A stretch of DNA of 64,000 bases, taken from the NCBI RefSeq assembly GCF_900187995.1, contig NZ_FZNZ01000017.1:1-64000 (forward strand). The letters run 5' to 3'. The stretch is from Prevotella jejuni. GTDB lineage: Bacteria; Bacteroidota; Bacteroidia; Bacteroidales; Bacteroidaceae. Under the pieces are notes generated by a model. The model was not told the DNA's origin, did not search any database, and saw nothing but the letters and a program-made list of their open reading frames with translations. Shown one piece after another: positions 43,584 through 53,134 of the stretch (position 1 is the stretch's first letter; every line of letters starts with the position of its first letter). The position numbers were made by a program, and so were the translations under genes.

Positions 43584-44765
43584 ATGAAGAAACTACGTAT
43601 ATATATAAGAAGACTTATCAATCTCTGGGCCCGTGAAGTTGATTTGATGATACACAACCCCATCTACATCTGCTGTATGGTGGTCTTCCCCCTTGTCGTC
43701 ATCTTCTTCTTTACTTCTTTGATGAGTACAGGACAACCAGAGAAGCTTCCGTGTGGTGTAGTCGACCAAGACAACACTTCAGTGACACGTGCAATGATTC
43801 GTCAGTTGGATGGTCTTCAAGGAACTCAGGTAGCAGGACATTATAACAATGCAACCGAAGCGCGTAAGGCTATACAGCGTAATGAGATATATGGTTTCCT
43901 CTATATTCCAGAAGGAACAACGGCTAAGCTTGTTTCTCAACGCCAACCTGAAGTATCTTTCTATTATAGTAATGTGACACTCGTAGCGGGTGGTATGTTG
44001 TTTAAAGACCTAAAAACAGTTACTACTCTGACCTCAGCTGCTGTCGGCGCTGCGAAGTTACAGATGCTTGGAAAGACTCCTAACGAGATTAAAACAATCA
44101 TACAACCGATAGGACTCGACGTACACATGATTGGTAATCCATGGATGAATTATAATGTTTACTTGAGTTGTATTATGATACCAGGTATATTAGTCCTGTT
44201 TATGTTGCTCATCACGGTCTATTCTATTGGTACTGAACTAAAGTTTGGACGGGCGAAAGAATGGATGTCTATGTCTGGTAACAATATTCTTATTGCACTT
44301 GCTGGTAAGCTATTACCACAGACACTTATCTTCTTAACCATCTTCTTAGGTTATGAATGGTATGTCTATGGATATCTGAATTTCCCTCATCCAGGCGGAC
44401 TGAGCATGATTGTTTTCCTTGCCATCCTTACTGTCTTATCCTCTCAAGGGTTTGGTGTGTTTGTCTTCGGCTTAATGCCTTCCCTTCGAATGTCAATGAG
44501 TATCTGCTCTCTTTGGGCTGTTGTTGGCTTCTCTGCCTGTGGTGCTACCTTCCCACTGTTCGCTATGGACGGTATGATTGAGGCCTTAGCACAGATTATC
44601 CCACTGCGACATTACTACATGATATATCAGATTTGTATCTTCAATGGTTATCCTTTAATTAATGCGTGGGTGAATGTTGTGGCCTTGGTAGCCTTTGCAT
44701 CCCTTCCTATTCTGGTCGTTAGGAATATTAAACGAGCGATGATAGAGTATGTGTATATACCATAA
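43584..44765 (+). CDS. ABC-2 type permease, first of a pair
   Basis: A 393-residue inner-membrane protein with the YhhJ/ABC2_membrane_3 layout: one helix at ~30-50 (IYICCMVVFPLVVIFFF), a long periplasmic domain (~55-185, with GVVDQDNTSVTRAM), then five or six helices (~190-385). In this family a nucleotide-binding subunit normally supplies energy, and none is encoded in the row. The pair with the next gene suggests a heterodimer. Substrates of related systems include drugs, polymers and lipids; none can be named here. Confidence 0.88.
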   Translation: MKKLRIYIRRLINLWAREVDLMIHNPIYICCMVVFPLVVIFFFTSLMSTGQPEKLPCGVVDQDNTSVTRAMIRQLDGLQGTQVAGHYNNATEARKAIQRNEIYGFLYIPEGTTAKLVSQRQPEVSFYYSNVTLVAGGMLFKDLKTVTTLTSAAVGAAKLQMLGKTPNEIKTIIQPIGLDVHMIGNPWMNYNVYLSCIMIPGILVLFMLLITVYSIGTELKFGRAKEWMSMSGNNILIALAGKLLPQTLIFLTIFLGYEWYVYGYLNFPHPGGLSMIVFLAILTVLSSQGFGVFVFGLMPSLRMSMSICSLWAVVGFSACGATFPLFAMDGMIEALAQIIPLRHYYMIYQICIFNGYPLINAWVNVVALVAFASLPILVVRNIKRAMIEYVYIP

Positions 44766-44920
44766 GACGGTATTTGTCTTACTAATCAATAGTCATCAGA
44801 GGCAAATTTATATGCCAAATATGGCAACAGACAAAGTGTGATTATGGTTCATTTCACTATTAATTATTCATCACTACGTAAATAACCTTTCGTAGATGCA
44901 GACTCAATAAATTGTCAATT

Positions 44921-46219
44921 ATGTCAGAAACAAAGAATACTACAAAGCCAAATAATAAACGGAAAGCAAACTCAGGACCGCTGGGCTTCCTCTCTTCTCT
45001 TTGTTATATATGGTGGTTGGAGATGAAGAGTACGATTAAAGACGAAGGAGTTTTAATCTTCTTCCTACTTGTTCCTTTGGCCTACCCTCTGCTTTACTCA
45101 TGGATATATAACAATGAAGTGGTGCGTGAAGTACCTGTTGCTATTGTTGACTTGTCTCATTCTGCATCTTCTCGTGAGTTTATTCAAGACTTTGATGCGT
45201 CTCCTGATGTGCGTGCTGCCTACTATTGTAATAACCTACAAGAGGCCGAAGCATTAGTAGGAAAGCAGGTTGTACATGGCATACTTTATTTCCCAAGTGA
45301 TTTTGATCTCACTTTACATCGTGGCGAAAAGGCTCACGTAGGAGTCTACTGTGATATGAGTTTAATGCTTACCTATAAAGCTATCTATCAGACAGCACTG
45401 GCAGTATCAATGGAGATGGGTACTGACATGAAGAAGGGGCAGTCCATGTCTTTTACAGAAAGAGATGAAGAGGTAAGTACAGAACCTATGGTTGTAGACG
45501 CAGAACCCATTTTCAATACAACAGGGGGATATGGTAATGCAATCCTCCCAGGTGTGTTAATCCTCATTCTACAGCAGACCTTGCTTCTTGGTATTGGTCT
45601 TTCTGCTGGTACAGCACGTGAAAACAATCGGTTTCAAGACCTTGTCCCTATTGGTAAACACTATAACGGGATTATGAAGATAGTACTGGGTAAGTCCTCT
45701 TGCTATTTCATGATCTATTGTGTTATGGCTGCATACGTAACAATGGCAGTACCCCATTTCTTCAACTTTACAATGCTTGCGCGTCCTGCTGACTTGTTTT
45801 GGCTTCTTTTGCCATACCTGTTAGCAGTAATCTTCTTCGGTATGACCATCTCTTGTCTTGTACGTTATCGAGAGAATGTAATGCTTTTGGTGGTCTTTAC
45901 ATCAATTCCCTTTCTCTTTCTTACGGGTGCATCATGGCCACAAAGTAGTATTCCTGGCGCCTGGCAAGGTGTTAGTTGGCTGATTCCCTCTACCTTTGGT
46001 GTGCGAGGATATCTGCGTATTGCATCAATGGGGGCAACGATTGATGACGTATTACCAGAAGTTCGTGCGTTATGGATACAAGCAGCTGTTTACTTTGTAA
46101 CCACTTGCTTTGTCTACAGGTTCCAGATTATCAATGCACGTAAGCATGCTATCTCACACTATCAGATGATTCAAGACAGAATAAAGACTGCACGTGAGAA
46201 GAGACCTACGGGTAAATAA
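44921..46219 (+). CDS. ABC-2 type permease, second of a pair
   Basis: 432 residues from the ATG at 44921 (the longest frame starts at a TTG 9 nt earlier). A polar lysine-rich start (TKPNNKRKANSG) precedes the same fold as the previous gene: helix ~45-65 (VLIFFLLVPLAYPLLYS), periplasmic domain with IVDLSHSASSREFIQDFD, and a five- or six-helix block with FLFLTGASWPQ. Weak overall similarity to its neighbour marks them as a divergent pair. 155 nt after the first permease. No ATPase follows. Confidence 0.88.
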   Translation: MSETKNTTKPNNKRKANSGPLGFLSSLCYIWWLEMKSTIKDEGVLIFFLLVPLAYPLLYSWIYNNEVVREVPVAIVDLSHSASSREFIQDFDASPDVRAAYYCNNLQEAEALVGKQVVHGILYFPSDFDLTLHRGEKAHVGVYCDMSLMLTYKAIYQTALAVSMEMGTDMKKGQSMSFTERDEEVSTEPMVVDAEPIFNTTGGYGNAILPGVLILILQQTLLLGIGLSAGTARENNRFQDLVPIGKHYNGIMKIVLGKSSCYFMIYCVMAAYVTMAVPHFFNFTMLARPADLFWLLLPYLLAVIFFGMTISCLVRYRENVMLLVVFTSIPFLFLTGASWPQSSIPGAWQGVSWLIPSTFGVRGYLRIASMGATIDDVLPEVRALWIQAAVYFVTTCFVYRFQIINARKHAISHYQMIQDRIKTAREKRPTGK

Positions 46220-46965
46220 TCATGTTGGAGTAAAGACTTTCGGATGTAATACACTTTGTAGACGAGTCGTTAAGGTCCTTCCGATAGAGGACGTGATCAG
46301 TGAGGTTGCCCTTATAAAGTCATTCATAAAAGCAGATGGAATGCTAAACATGACGATACGAAACGTTAAGATTTTTCAACAACCATTCTCCTCTCTATTT
46401 GAAGAGAGGCCATTATAGAAGCAAGAAGAGGCCTAATTGCATTTGAGAACATGCCCTTCTTGCCTATAGAAGACGCCCTTCTTGAAGCAAGAAAGGCGTC
46501 TTCTTTGTTACTATTTGTAACCTTTTGATTTAATGAAAGTTATGAGCTAAGGATTAAGGGATAGTATATCTCTGAGATAAGGATGTTTAGCTTGATATGA
46601 TGTAAAGATATTTTGCAGTGTTGCTAATGGATCTCATAAGTGGAAACATTCTTGGTATGTCTCTATTGAGATGGTGTCAGATTTAGTAGAAGATAACATC
46701 TCTCACTTTAAGCAACAAACTTTTATACACTTGTTGATGCTATAGAGAGTTATTAGGAATGTTTTAGATAAGAGTTTAAGTTTCTTCTGTACATGATTAA
46801 AACAATGAGAATACAGGTTTATACGTCTACTTTTATACATTTGCAATAGGCGTATAAACTTGCATCCTCATAATGATTGTATCTTTTTATCTCATCTTCG
46901 AGCAGATACAACATCTCTGTGTAGATACTATAAGTAAGCTAACAAGGAGCTAAAGATGAACGTGG
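46220..46965. other. Long intergenic gap with a dispersed element
   Basis: About 750 nt holding the second dispersed element (copy A). Its 17-bp hairpin followed by TTTGTT may terminate the permease transcript. The rest shows no gene. Confidence 0.5.
46424..46560 (+). repeat. Second dispersed element, copy A
   Basis: GCAAGAAGAGGCC pairs with a later GCCCTTCTTGC. TTTGAGAACATGCCCTTCTT and the strong hairpin AGAAGACGCCCTTCTTG-AAG-CAAGAAAGGCGTCTTCT (one mismatch) follow, then TTTGTTACTATTTGTAAC and GTTATGAGCT. The clearest of the three copies. Confidence 0.8.
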
Positions 46966-47730
46966 TTACTTCTTAGTCTCTCTATGTAGCACACTTCCAC
47001 TTGCCTGATGGGTTGCAAGGACAAGCACTTCAGCTATCTGAACATGAGCAGGTGCGGAAGCAGCATAGAATACTACGTCAGCAATGTCAGCCCCTGTAAG
47101 AGGTTTAACTCCTTCGTACACCTTGTCTGCTCGGGCGTCATCACCATGGAAACGCACGTTAGAGAAGTTAGTCTCAACCAATCCTGGTTTCACATTCGTT
47201 ACTCGTACAGCGGTGTGTGCAAGGTCGATACGAAGTCCGTCGGTAATTGCTTTTACCGCAGCTTTCGTACCACAATAGACATTACCACCAGCATAAGCAG
47301 CATCACCAGCAACAGAACCGATGTTAATAATGTGTCCACTGTCACGAGCTACCATCCTTGGTACGACAAGACGGGTCATGGTTAGGAGTCCTTTAATATT
47401 CGTATCAATCATCATGTCCCAGTCTTCAAAGCTCCCTTCATACTCTGGTTCTAAGCCAAGTGCTAACCCCGCATTATTAATCAAGACATCAATCTGCTGC
47501 CATTCTAATGGTAAACTCTTAATAGCTGCAGTAGCCGCTTTACGATTACATACGTCGAAGGCAAGTGCGAGCACCCTTACTCCGATTGCTTCAAGCTCTT
47601 TCTTTAGGTCTGCAAGGAGCTGGGCTCTGCGCCCAGTAATGATGACATCGTATCCACCCTGTGCAAACTTACGTGCACAAGCTTTGCCAATTCCACTGGT
47701 TGCACCAGTGATTAATGCTATTTTCTTCAT
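46966..47730 (-). CDS. Short-chain dehydrogenase/reductase (YdfG-like)
   Basis: A 254-residue NAD(P)-dependent SDR. The Rossmann motif is TGATSGIGKA (residues 8-17), NNAG at 85-88, and the catalytic triad is S139, Y152 and K156 (YCGTK). GRR after the second strand (33-35) favours NADPH. The shape of the C-terminus (KPLTGADIADVVFYAASAP) resembles the YdfG group of 3-hydroxy acid/serine dehydrogenases, but the substrate is uncertain. Alone between two gaps, with no clear promoter. Confidence 0.87.
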   Translation of the reverse strand: MKKIALITGATSGIGKACARKFAQGGYDVIITGRRAQLLADLKKELEAIGVRVLALAFDVCNRKAATAAIKSLPLEWQQIDVLINNAGLALGLEPEYEGSFEDWDMMIDTNIKGLLTMTRLVVPRMVARDSGHIINIGSVAGDAAYAGGNVYCGTKAAVKAITDGLRIDLAHTAVRVTNVKPGLVETNFSNVRFHGDDARADKVYEGVKPLTGADIADVVFYAASAPAHVQIAEVLVLATHQASGSVLHRETKK

Positions 47731-47845
47731 ATTATGATTAAGTAATTATTCAAAGACTTTGTTCTTATGTCAGTGCATGATATTTCTAATCTGTGGTTGA
47801 GTTGACGAGATATAGTGTCTTCTTAATGAGCTGAAATCCCCTATC

Positions 47846-48718
47846 CTATTTATTCGAGACAGCTACACCTATTAGAATTAATGCGCTTCCCACATACGCT
47901 ATGGCCGTCATTGGCTCATTAAGGAAGATAGCGCTGGCCGCTACTGTGGTGATAGGGTTAAGATAAAGATAGTTTGATGAGGTCATAGCACCAATCTTCG
48001 CAATGACTAATGTCCACAGTACAAAGCAGAGGAAAGAGGCTACAAGACCGAGGAACAATAGGTTTAGGATTACTTTCGGCGTAAGAAGCATAGAGGTAGT
48101 AGCCGTCCATGGATCAAAGAGAAAGGCTGGCAGTACTGTCACAAGCCCATAGAAGAATATCTTACGGGTGATGAATACTGCAGAATAACTATGTGAAATC
48201 TTTTTCATCAACAAGGAGTAAACTGCCCAACATAGCGATGCTAATAAGGTGAGGAGGTCGCCCCATGGATTTAGGTGAAGTACGAAACTACCATTGAAGA
48301 TGACAGTTGCTACTCCTAATAACGCTATCAACGAACCAAGAATCAGCGACCAACTCGCTTTGATGCTCTTTACAAAGGTTATACCGAGTAGTACGGTAAG
48401 TAATGGAGCAGTACATACGATGAAACTAACGTTATTGACATAAGTTAGTCCCACGGCATAGTTTTCTGCAAGAAAGAATACTGAACCGCCCGTTATACCT
48501 AATAAGACCATGATTAACTCATCACGCCATGTGCGAGAGAAGAGCTGGCGCGGCGAGATAAACCATATACAGATATAGGCAATGACAAAGCGTAGGAAGA
48601 AGATTTCCAACGGTGTTAACCCACTGTTATAAAGTACTTTTGTGTTAACAAAGGTCGTGCCCCATACGGCAACGATGGCAATGGCAAGGAGATGCCAAAG
48701 GATGTTTTTATTCTTCAT
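47846..48718 (-). CDS. EamA/DMT-family transporter, second of a pair
   Basis: 290 residues from the ATG at 48718 (MKNKNILWHL), since the longer frame would need a TTG. Ten membrane helices in two EamA repeats: the first begins AIAIVAVWGTTFVNTK, the second WGDLLTLLASLCWAVYS with the closing SALILIGVAVSNK. The drug/metabolite superfamily includes exporters of amino acids and metabolites; no substrate can be read from the sequence. Its ATG lies inside the last 11 nt of the upstream gene (ATGAAGAATAA), so the pair is translationally coupled and may form a heterodimer. Confidence 0.86.
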   Translation of the reverse strand: MKNKNILWHLLAIAIVAVWGTTFVNTKVLYNSGLTPLEIFFLRFVIAYICIWFISPRQLFSRTWRDELIMVLLGITGGSVFFLAENYAVGLTYVNNVSFIVCTAPLLTVLLGITFVKSIKASWSLILGSLIALLGVATVIFNGSFVLHLNPWGDLLTLLASLCWAVYSLLMKKISHSYSAVFITRKIFFYGLVTVLPAFLFDPWTATTSMLLTPKVILNLLFLGLVASFLCFVLWTLVIAKIGAMTSSNYLYLNPITTVAASAIFLNEPMTAIAYVGSALILIGVAVSNK

Positions 48719-49631
48719 GATTGGCAAATTTTCGAAGAGGATTAGGTAAGGTTTTGCCCTTTGTGATAAGGAGTATTACGGAGGTTATGATGAGTACACT
48801 ACCAATAACGACTGATGTCGTAAGTGGTTCGCCCATGAGTGCAATACCGATTGTCATTGCTGTCAATGGTTCAAAAGCACCTAAGATGGCCACACTGGCT
48901 GAGTCAATCAAGGTTAGAGAGCGTACTAAGGTAACATTACTGATGGTGGTCGGGATTAAACCCAATAGCATCAATGACAGGAAAGAGTCGGCAGTAGTGA
49001 TTCGCTGTACGCCTCCTGTCGTAAATGTTGCATAAAGAATTAGTAGCAACATTGCCATAAAGAAGATATAGAAATTAACCTTCAAGGCTGGTAGTTTACT
49101 GATACGCATGTTAGGGAAAAGTACCATATAGATGGCATATAACAGTCCTGACGACATTGCAAGAGTGACGCCCCACATCGATTTAATACCATCTGTATGC
49201 CCTATCCCACCAAGAAAAGCTACACCAGCAATGGCAAGTAAAATAGCTAAAGATATGCGGATTGTGAGCTTCTCATTAAAGAAAAGGATGAGGAGTATCT
49301 CTGTCCACACAGGATAAGAGAATAACAACGTTGTTGCTACACCACCTGGCATATATTCGTAACTGCTGAAAAGGCATACTGCTGACACTGCATAAAGGAT
49401 AGAAAGGAACGTAATACGGAGCCCATCTCCCCATCGTATGTGTAGATTCTGCCTACGCCATAAGAGGATAGCCATCATGAATAGACAACCGAAAGCAAAT
49501 CGATAGATCAATACGGACGGCAGTAACATACCTGACTCCATTACCGGAATGGAGAAAAGCGGTATTGTACCGAATGTTATTGCAGACAGGCTGGCATAGC
49601 CATAACCCTTTATGGTGGATGAATTATTCAC
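48708..49631 (-). CDS. EamA/DMT-family transporter, first of a pair
   Basis: 307 residues with ten hydrophobic helices. First EamA repeat from GYGYASLSAITFGTIPLF, second from GVTLAMSSGLLYAIYMVLF. The C-terminus is short and polar (NPLRKFANHEE). The two genes are only distantly alike, as in paired DMT transporters. Minus-strand TAAATTTG at 49668-49675 is a possible -7 box 37 nt upstream. Confidence 0.86.
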   Translation of the reverse strand: MNNSSTIKGYGYASLSAITFGTIPLFSIPVMESGMLLPSVLIYRFAFGCLFMMAILLWRRQNLHIRWGDGLRITFLSILYAVSAVCLFSSYEYMPGGVATTLLFSYPVWTEILLILFFNEKLTIRISLAILLAIAGVAFLGGIGHTDGIKSMWGVTLAMSSGLLYAIYMVLFPNMRISKLPALKVNFYIFFMAMLLLILYATFTTGGVQRITTADSFLSLMLLGLIPTTISNVTLVRSLTLIDSASVAILGAFEPLTAMTIGIALMGEPLTTSVVIGSVLIITSVILLITKGKTLPNPLRKFANHEE

Positions 49632-49949
49632 AGTTTCTATGTGTGTTGAATATCTTTAATATGAATGCAAATTTACATAATTTTCTGTAATAATGCTGTT
49701 GAAAATCAATAAAAAAACAAGTCTTGAGGTTAGTCTGACGCTTGTAGAATGGCTTATATATGTTTTTTCTATTTTTATACTTCTAATATAAGATTTTAGT
49801 ATAGCTTTACTTGTTTGGAAACGCATGGGAGTGTATAGCTGACTCACAAGTAGATGACTGTCTTAAACTTTAGCGTAAGCTGCTTTAAGGACACTGAACT
49901 AATAATTAAACACATTGTTTAAAAGTTGGTATTCCCTGTTTTCTTTTTT

Positions 49950-50606
49950 TCACTCATCTAAGAAGCGAAAAATAGAAAAGATAGGTATGTACCTCAAACC
50001 CATTGATTCTGTAATTTTCAAAGGAATATACTTCAACATTGTTGCTTCTTTGATAACTATAAAAGTCTTCTGTTGAAGCATTCTGTTAACCCAAAAGTGC
50101 GACTCTACATCCCGTTTTTTAACATCCACATGATATAAAATCACATCCCCAGAGAAGTAATAACAAGCGATGAGCTGTTTATAATTTTTCTTCGAATAAT
50201 ACCAACAACCTGATGATGAAACGATGTTCCCATCGTAAGTATATTCAAATGGTGACAGTCCTAAATCATACTTATAAACACCTTTCTGAGCATCTAAAGC
50301 AAAATCTTCATTAATGTATTGTTTATAGTCTGCCGTGTCCTTGGGATTTATAAACCTCCGAATGCTGGCATTTTCCTCTACTTTTACATAGAAAGGGTAT
50401 GTCTTGCCGTTCACTGTTATCGTACGTCCTAAATGACAATAAGTGTTCTTTTGTTGTGAGTGGTGGTCAGGTAACGCATAAAAACTTTGTACAATCCCGT
50501 CTTGAATATGCATAATTTTTGCCGTTAATTGCGCATTCAATATAGTTGCTTGTAGTGAAAAGACTATGCAGAGTATTCCTTTGAGATAATATTTAAGGGT
50601 CTTCAT
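49950..50606 (-). CDS. Secreted protein of unknown function
   Basis: 218 residues with a signal peptide (about 1-26, LKGILCIVFSLQATILNAQ). The mature part is beta-rich and aromatic (GRTITVNGKTYPFYVKVEE, KQLIACYYFSGDVILYHVD) with a Tyr/Trp-rich centre. I recognise no domain. No operon partner. It resembles the exported, lineage-restricted proteins common in Prevotella. Confidence 0.7.
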   Translation of the reverse strand: MKTLKYYLKGILCIVFSLQATILNAQLTAKIMHIQDGIVQSFYALPDHHSQQKNTYCHLGRTITVNGKTYPFYVKVEENASIRRFINPKDTADYKQYINEDFALDAQKGVYKYDLGLSPFEYTYDGNIVSSSGCWYYSKKNYKQLIACYYFSGDVILYHVDVKKRDVESHFWVNRMLQQKTFIVIKEATMLKYIPLKITESMGLRYIPIFSIFRFLDE

Positions 50607-50716
50607 TTCTTTTATTCAGTTTATGTTTGGTTTTATTTCTATGCGGTTTAATCCTATCGTATTACTTCTTAACCATATAGAAAGATGATTAGTTTGATGA
50701 TAAGCAGTTCACAAGG

Positions 50717-50748
50717 CAAAGATAAAGATTTCCAATTATAAAAAACAA
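50717..50748 (-). promoter_or_regulatory. Promoter of the secreted protein gene at 49950
   Basis: Minus-strand TATCTTTG (50717-50724) with TTG (50746-50748) 21 nt upstream. The leader of ~105 nt has no feature I can identify. Confidence 0.6.
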
Positions 50749-51064
50749 CTTTATCAGCTGATTTTTTACTCTTTAGGGGTAATAAGGCTTAGAATGATAA
50801 GAATGGAGCTACTAAACAAGCAACAATTATTCCTTCCGTCCTATGCTTGTATTCTTACCCTACTGTTCATATAAACATTTTACAATTAATTAGTTAAGAA
50901 AAGATGATAAATTAATGGATTAATATGAAAGTATTGTTTTATAGAAGATGCCTACTGCCACCATAGCTATTAAGTCATAATAGAAAAGCCAACCGTTAGA
51001 ATCTCATCAACTCCTCGTCTATAATAATGTTGACCCTTCTCCTTAATCTATAAAAGGTAAATAT
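50749..51064. other. Intergenic gap, no gene seen
   Basis: About 315 nt between two divergent promoters, AT-rich, without ORF, repeat or RNA gene that I can support. Confidence 0.5.
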
Positions 51065-51095
51065 TTGCAAGTATTACAAATTATGTGTACCTTTG
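51065..51095 (+). promoter_or_regulatory. ldhA promoter
   Basis: TTG (51065-51067) and TACCTTTG (51088-51095), 20 nt apart: a textbook match, consistent with strong expression. Confidence 0.75.
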
Positions 51096-51111
51096 CACTG
51101 GACTAAGTATT

Positions 51112-51195
51112 TAAGTTGAATAACTTAGATATAAGAGGTTACCTGAGGTAGTAAACGAATAAAGAAATCCCTTGACATTCAAAAAGAAAGGGATT
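51112..51195 (+). promoter_or_regulatory. Structured leader of ldhA
   Basis: The ~140-nt leader contains the palindrome TAAGTT-GAAT-AACTTA (51112-51127) and a hairpin AATCCCTT (51166-51173)/AAGGGATT (51188-51195) followed by GTTTATAG. This could be an operator plus an attenuator or mRNA-stabilising stem. No known riboswitch is recognised. Confidence 0.45.
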
Positions 51196-51239
51196 GTTTA
51201 TAGTACATATAATAATTAATTCAAATTAGGTAAATAGCA

Positions 51240-52235
51240 ATGAGGATAGCATTTTTCGACGCAAAGTCGTATGACATTGAGTCTTTCAACGAGGTAAACA
51301 AGGATTATAATTTCGATATTCGCTATTATCAAGAGCGTCTTAGTATAAGTACAGTACCTTTGGCAAAGGGTGCTGACGTTGTATGTATCTTTGTTAATGC
51401 AGAGTGTGACGCACAAGTTATTGACGAGTTGGTGAACAATGGAGTCAAACTTGTTGCTCTTCGCTGTGCTGGTTTCAATAATGTTGACCTCAAGGCTGCC
51501 GAGGGTCGTATTAAAGTAACACACGTTCCTGCTTACTCTCCACATGCTGTTGCGGAGTATGCCGTAGCCTTGATGTTGAGTCTTAACCGTAAGATTTATC
51601 GTGCTGTGAACCGTACACGTGAAGGAAACTTCACCTTACACGGTCTGTTAGGCTTCGATATGTATGGTAAGACAGCTGGTGTTGTTGGTATGGGCCGTAT
51701 TGCAAAGGAACTTATCAAGATTTTGCACGGCTTTGGAATGAATGTTATGGCATACGACCTTTACCCTGATCAGGAGTTTGCTAAGCAATATGACGTTAAG
51801 ATTGTACAGCTTGATGAACTTTATGCCAACAGTGATATTATCTCTCTCCATTGTCCTTTGACACCTGACACTAAGTTCCTTATTAATAAGGAGAGCATTT
51901 CTAAGATGAAGAAGGGCGTGATGATTATCAATACTGGTCGTGGTCAGCTTATTCATACAGAGGACCTTATCGAAGGATTGCGTACTAAGCAAGTGGGTTC
52001 AGCAGGTCTTGACGTATACGAAGAAGAGAAGGAATACTTCTATGAGGACAAGAGCGACAAGATGATTGATGATGATGTCTTGGCTCGTTTGCTCATGGTT
52101 CCAAATGTAGTACTAACTTCTCATCAGGCTTTCTTTACCAAGGAAGCACTCTACAATATCGCTGTCTCAACCCTTAGCAGTGTGAAAGAACTCTCTGAGG
52201 ATAAGGCATTAAGCTGCGAGGTGAAGAAGTATTAA
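51240..52235 (+). CDS. ldhA: D-lactate dehydrogenase (2-hydroxyacid dehydrogenase)
   Basis: A 331-residue NAD-dependent cytoplasmic enzyme that reduces pyruvate to D-lactate, regenerating NAD+ in fermentation. The NAD loop is GVVGMGRIAKELIKIL (about 143-158), NTGRGQLI carries the substrate-binding Arg, a Glu follows in the DVYEEEKEYF region, and the catalytic His is in TSHQAFFT. The long DVYEEEKEYFYEDKS insert is a mark of LdhA-type D-LDHs. Strong promoter and its own terminator. Pairs functionally with lutABC at 31-33.7 kb, though Lut is known for L-lactate. Confidence 0.94.
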   Translation: MRIAFFDAKSYDIESFNEVNKDYNFDIRYYQERLSISTVPLAKGADVVCIFVNAECDAQVIDELVNNGVKLVALRCAGFNNVDLKAAEGRIKVTHVPAYSPHAVAEYAVALMLSLNRKIYRAVNRTREGNFTLHGLLGFDMYGKTAGVVGMGRIAKELIKILHGFGMNVMAYDLYPDQEFAKQYDVKIVQLDELYANSDIISLHCPLTPDTKFLINKESISKMKKGVMIINTGRGQLIHTEDLIEGLRTKQVGSAGLDVYEEEKEYFYEDKSDKMIDDDVLARLLMVPNVVLTSHQAFFTKEALYNIAVSTLSSVKELSEDKALSCEVKKY

Positions 52236-52286
52236 GTCTTTGATAATCCTGAGAGATTATAAAGGACAGTATAAGCTTTATAATAA

Positions 52287-52325
52287 GGTGGATTGCAGAG
52301 AGATTTCTTCTCAATCCACCTTTTT
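52287..52325 (+). terminator. ldhA terminator
   Basis: GGTGGATTG (52287-52295) and CAATCCACC (52312-52320) enclose an AGAGA/TTCTC inner pairing and are followed by TTTTTCT. Confidence 0.85.
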
Positions 52326-52379
52326 CTATGTAATTTATTACTCGTTGAAAGATATAAGTACTATTTAACGCGAAAACCT

Positions 52380-52409
52380 TTGTGTTTACATCAGTTTCTT
52401 TTAACTTTG
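52380..52409 (+). promoter_or_regulatory. Promoter of the outer membrane barrel gene
   Basis: TTG (52380-52382) and TAACTTTG (52402-52409), 19 nt apart. The leader is ~120 nt, longer than most here. Confidence 0.7.
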
Positions 52410-52534
52410 CGCCCGTAATAAACAAGAGTATACAATATAGAATTTCTCTTTTAAGGAATTAAAAAGCCTACGGAGAGAGGTGAAATAAAGGATAACTATA
52501 GAAAAGAATATACTTAACAAAAAAACAAAGAGTT

Positions 52535-53134
52535 ATGAAAAAGATTTTAGTTGTAGCTGCACTGATGCTTTCATCAGTATCTACATTCGCACAGCATGCA
52601 GTTGGTTCTTTCAACCTCCAGCCAAAAGTTGGTGTTAGTATTGCTAATCTCACAGAATTAAAGGATACAGATCCTCGCGTAGGAGTTGTAGCTGGTGTTG
52701 AAGGTGAGTATCAGGCAAGTGATATCATCTCTGTAAGTGCAGGCGTACTCTACTCTATGCAGGGTTCTAAGTACGAGAAAGAATTAGGGAAACTGAAATC
52801 TAAATCAACTAATAAGCTTGATTACATTAACGTTCCAATTATGGCTAACGTTTACGTAACAAAAGGTTTAGCTGTGAAATTAGGTGTTCAGCCAGGTTTC
52901 ATGGTAAGTGGTTCTGAAAATTCAAAGTTAAATATTCCCGTTGCTTCTATTGGTGGTACACATGATGTTAAGGCTAAATCAGTTGATTTCTCTATCCCTG
53001 TAGGCCTCTCTTATGAGTACAACAATTTCCAGCTTGATGCTCGTTACAACTGGGGTTTAACTAAGGCATTTGAGAACGGCAAGGCTAAGAACAGCGTATT
53101 CCAGATTACTTTAGGCTACAAGTTCGACTTGTAA
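52535..53134 (+). CDS. Outer-membrane beta-barrel protein (porin-like, small)
   Basis: 199 residues. Signal peptide 1-20 (LVVAALMLSSVSTFAQ). The mature part fits an eight-stranded barrel of the OMP_b-brl_2 kind: amphipathic strands (GVVAGVEGEYQASDIISVSA, YINVPIMANVYVTKG) with a terminal FQITLGYKFDL ending in an aromatic-Xaa-Leu pattern read by the barrel assembly machine. A structural or adhesion role is likely; no ligand is evident. Monocistronic with a good promoter. Confidence 0.88.
   Translation: MKKILVVAALMLSSVSTFAQHAVGSFNLQPKVGVSIANLTELKDTDPRVGVVAGVEGEYQASDIISVSAGVLYSMQGSKYEKELGKLKSKSTNKLDYINVPIMANVYVTKGLAVKLGVQPGFMVSGSENSKLNIPVASIGGTHDVKAKSVDFSIPVGLSYEYNNFQLDARYNWGLTKAFENGKAKNSVFQITLGYKFDL

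Noticed and set aside
46194..46418. A 74-codon frame after the second permease
   Set aside because: It begins inside the permease gene in another frame and has no ribosome site or protein-like character.
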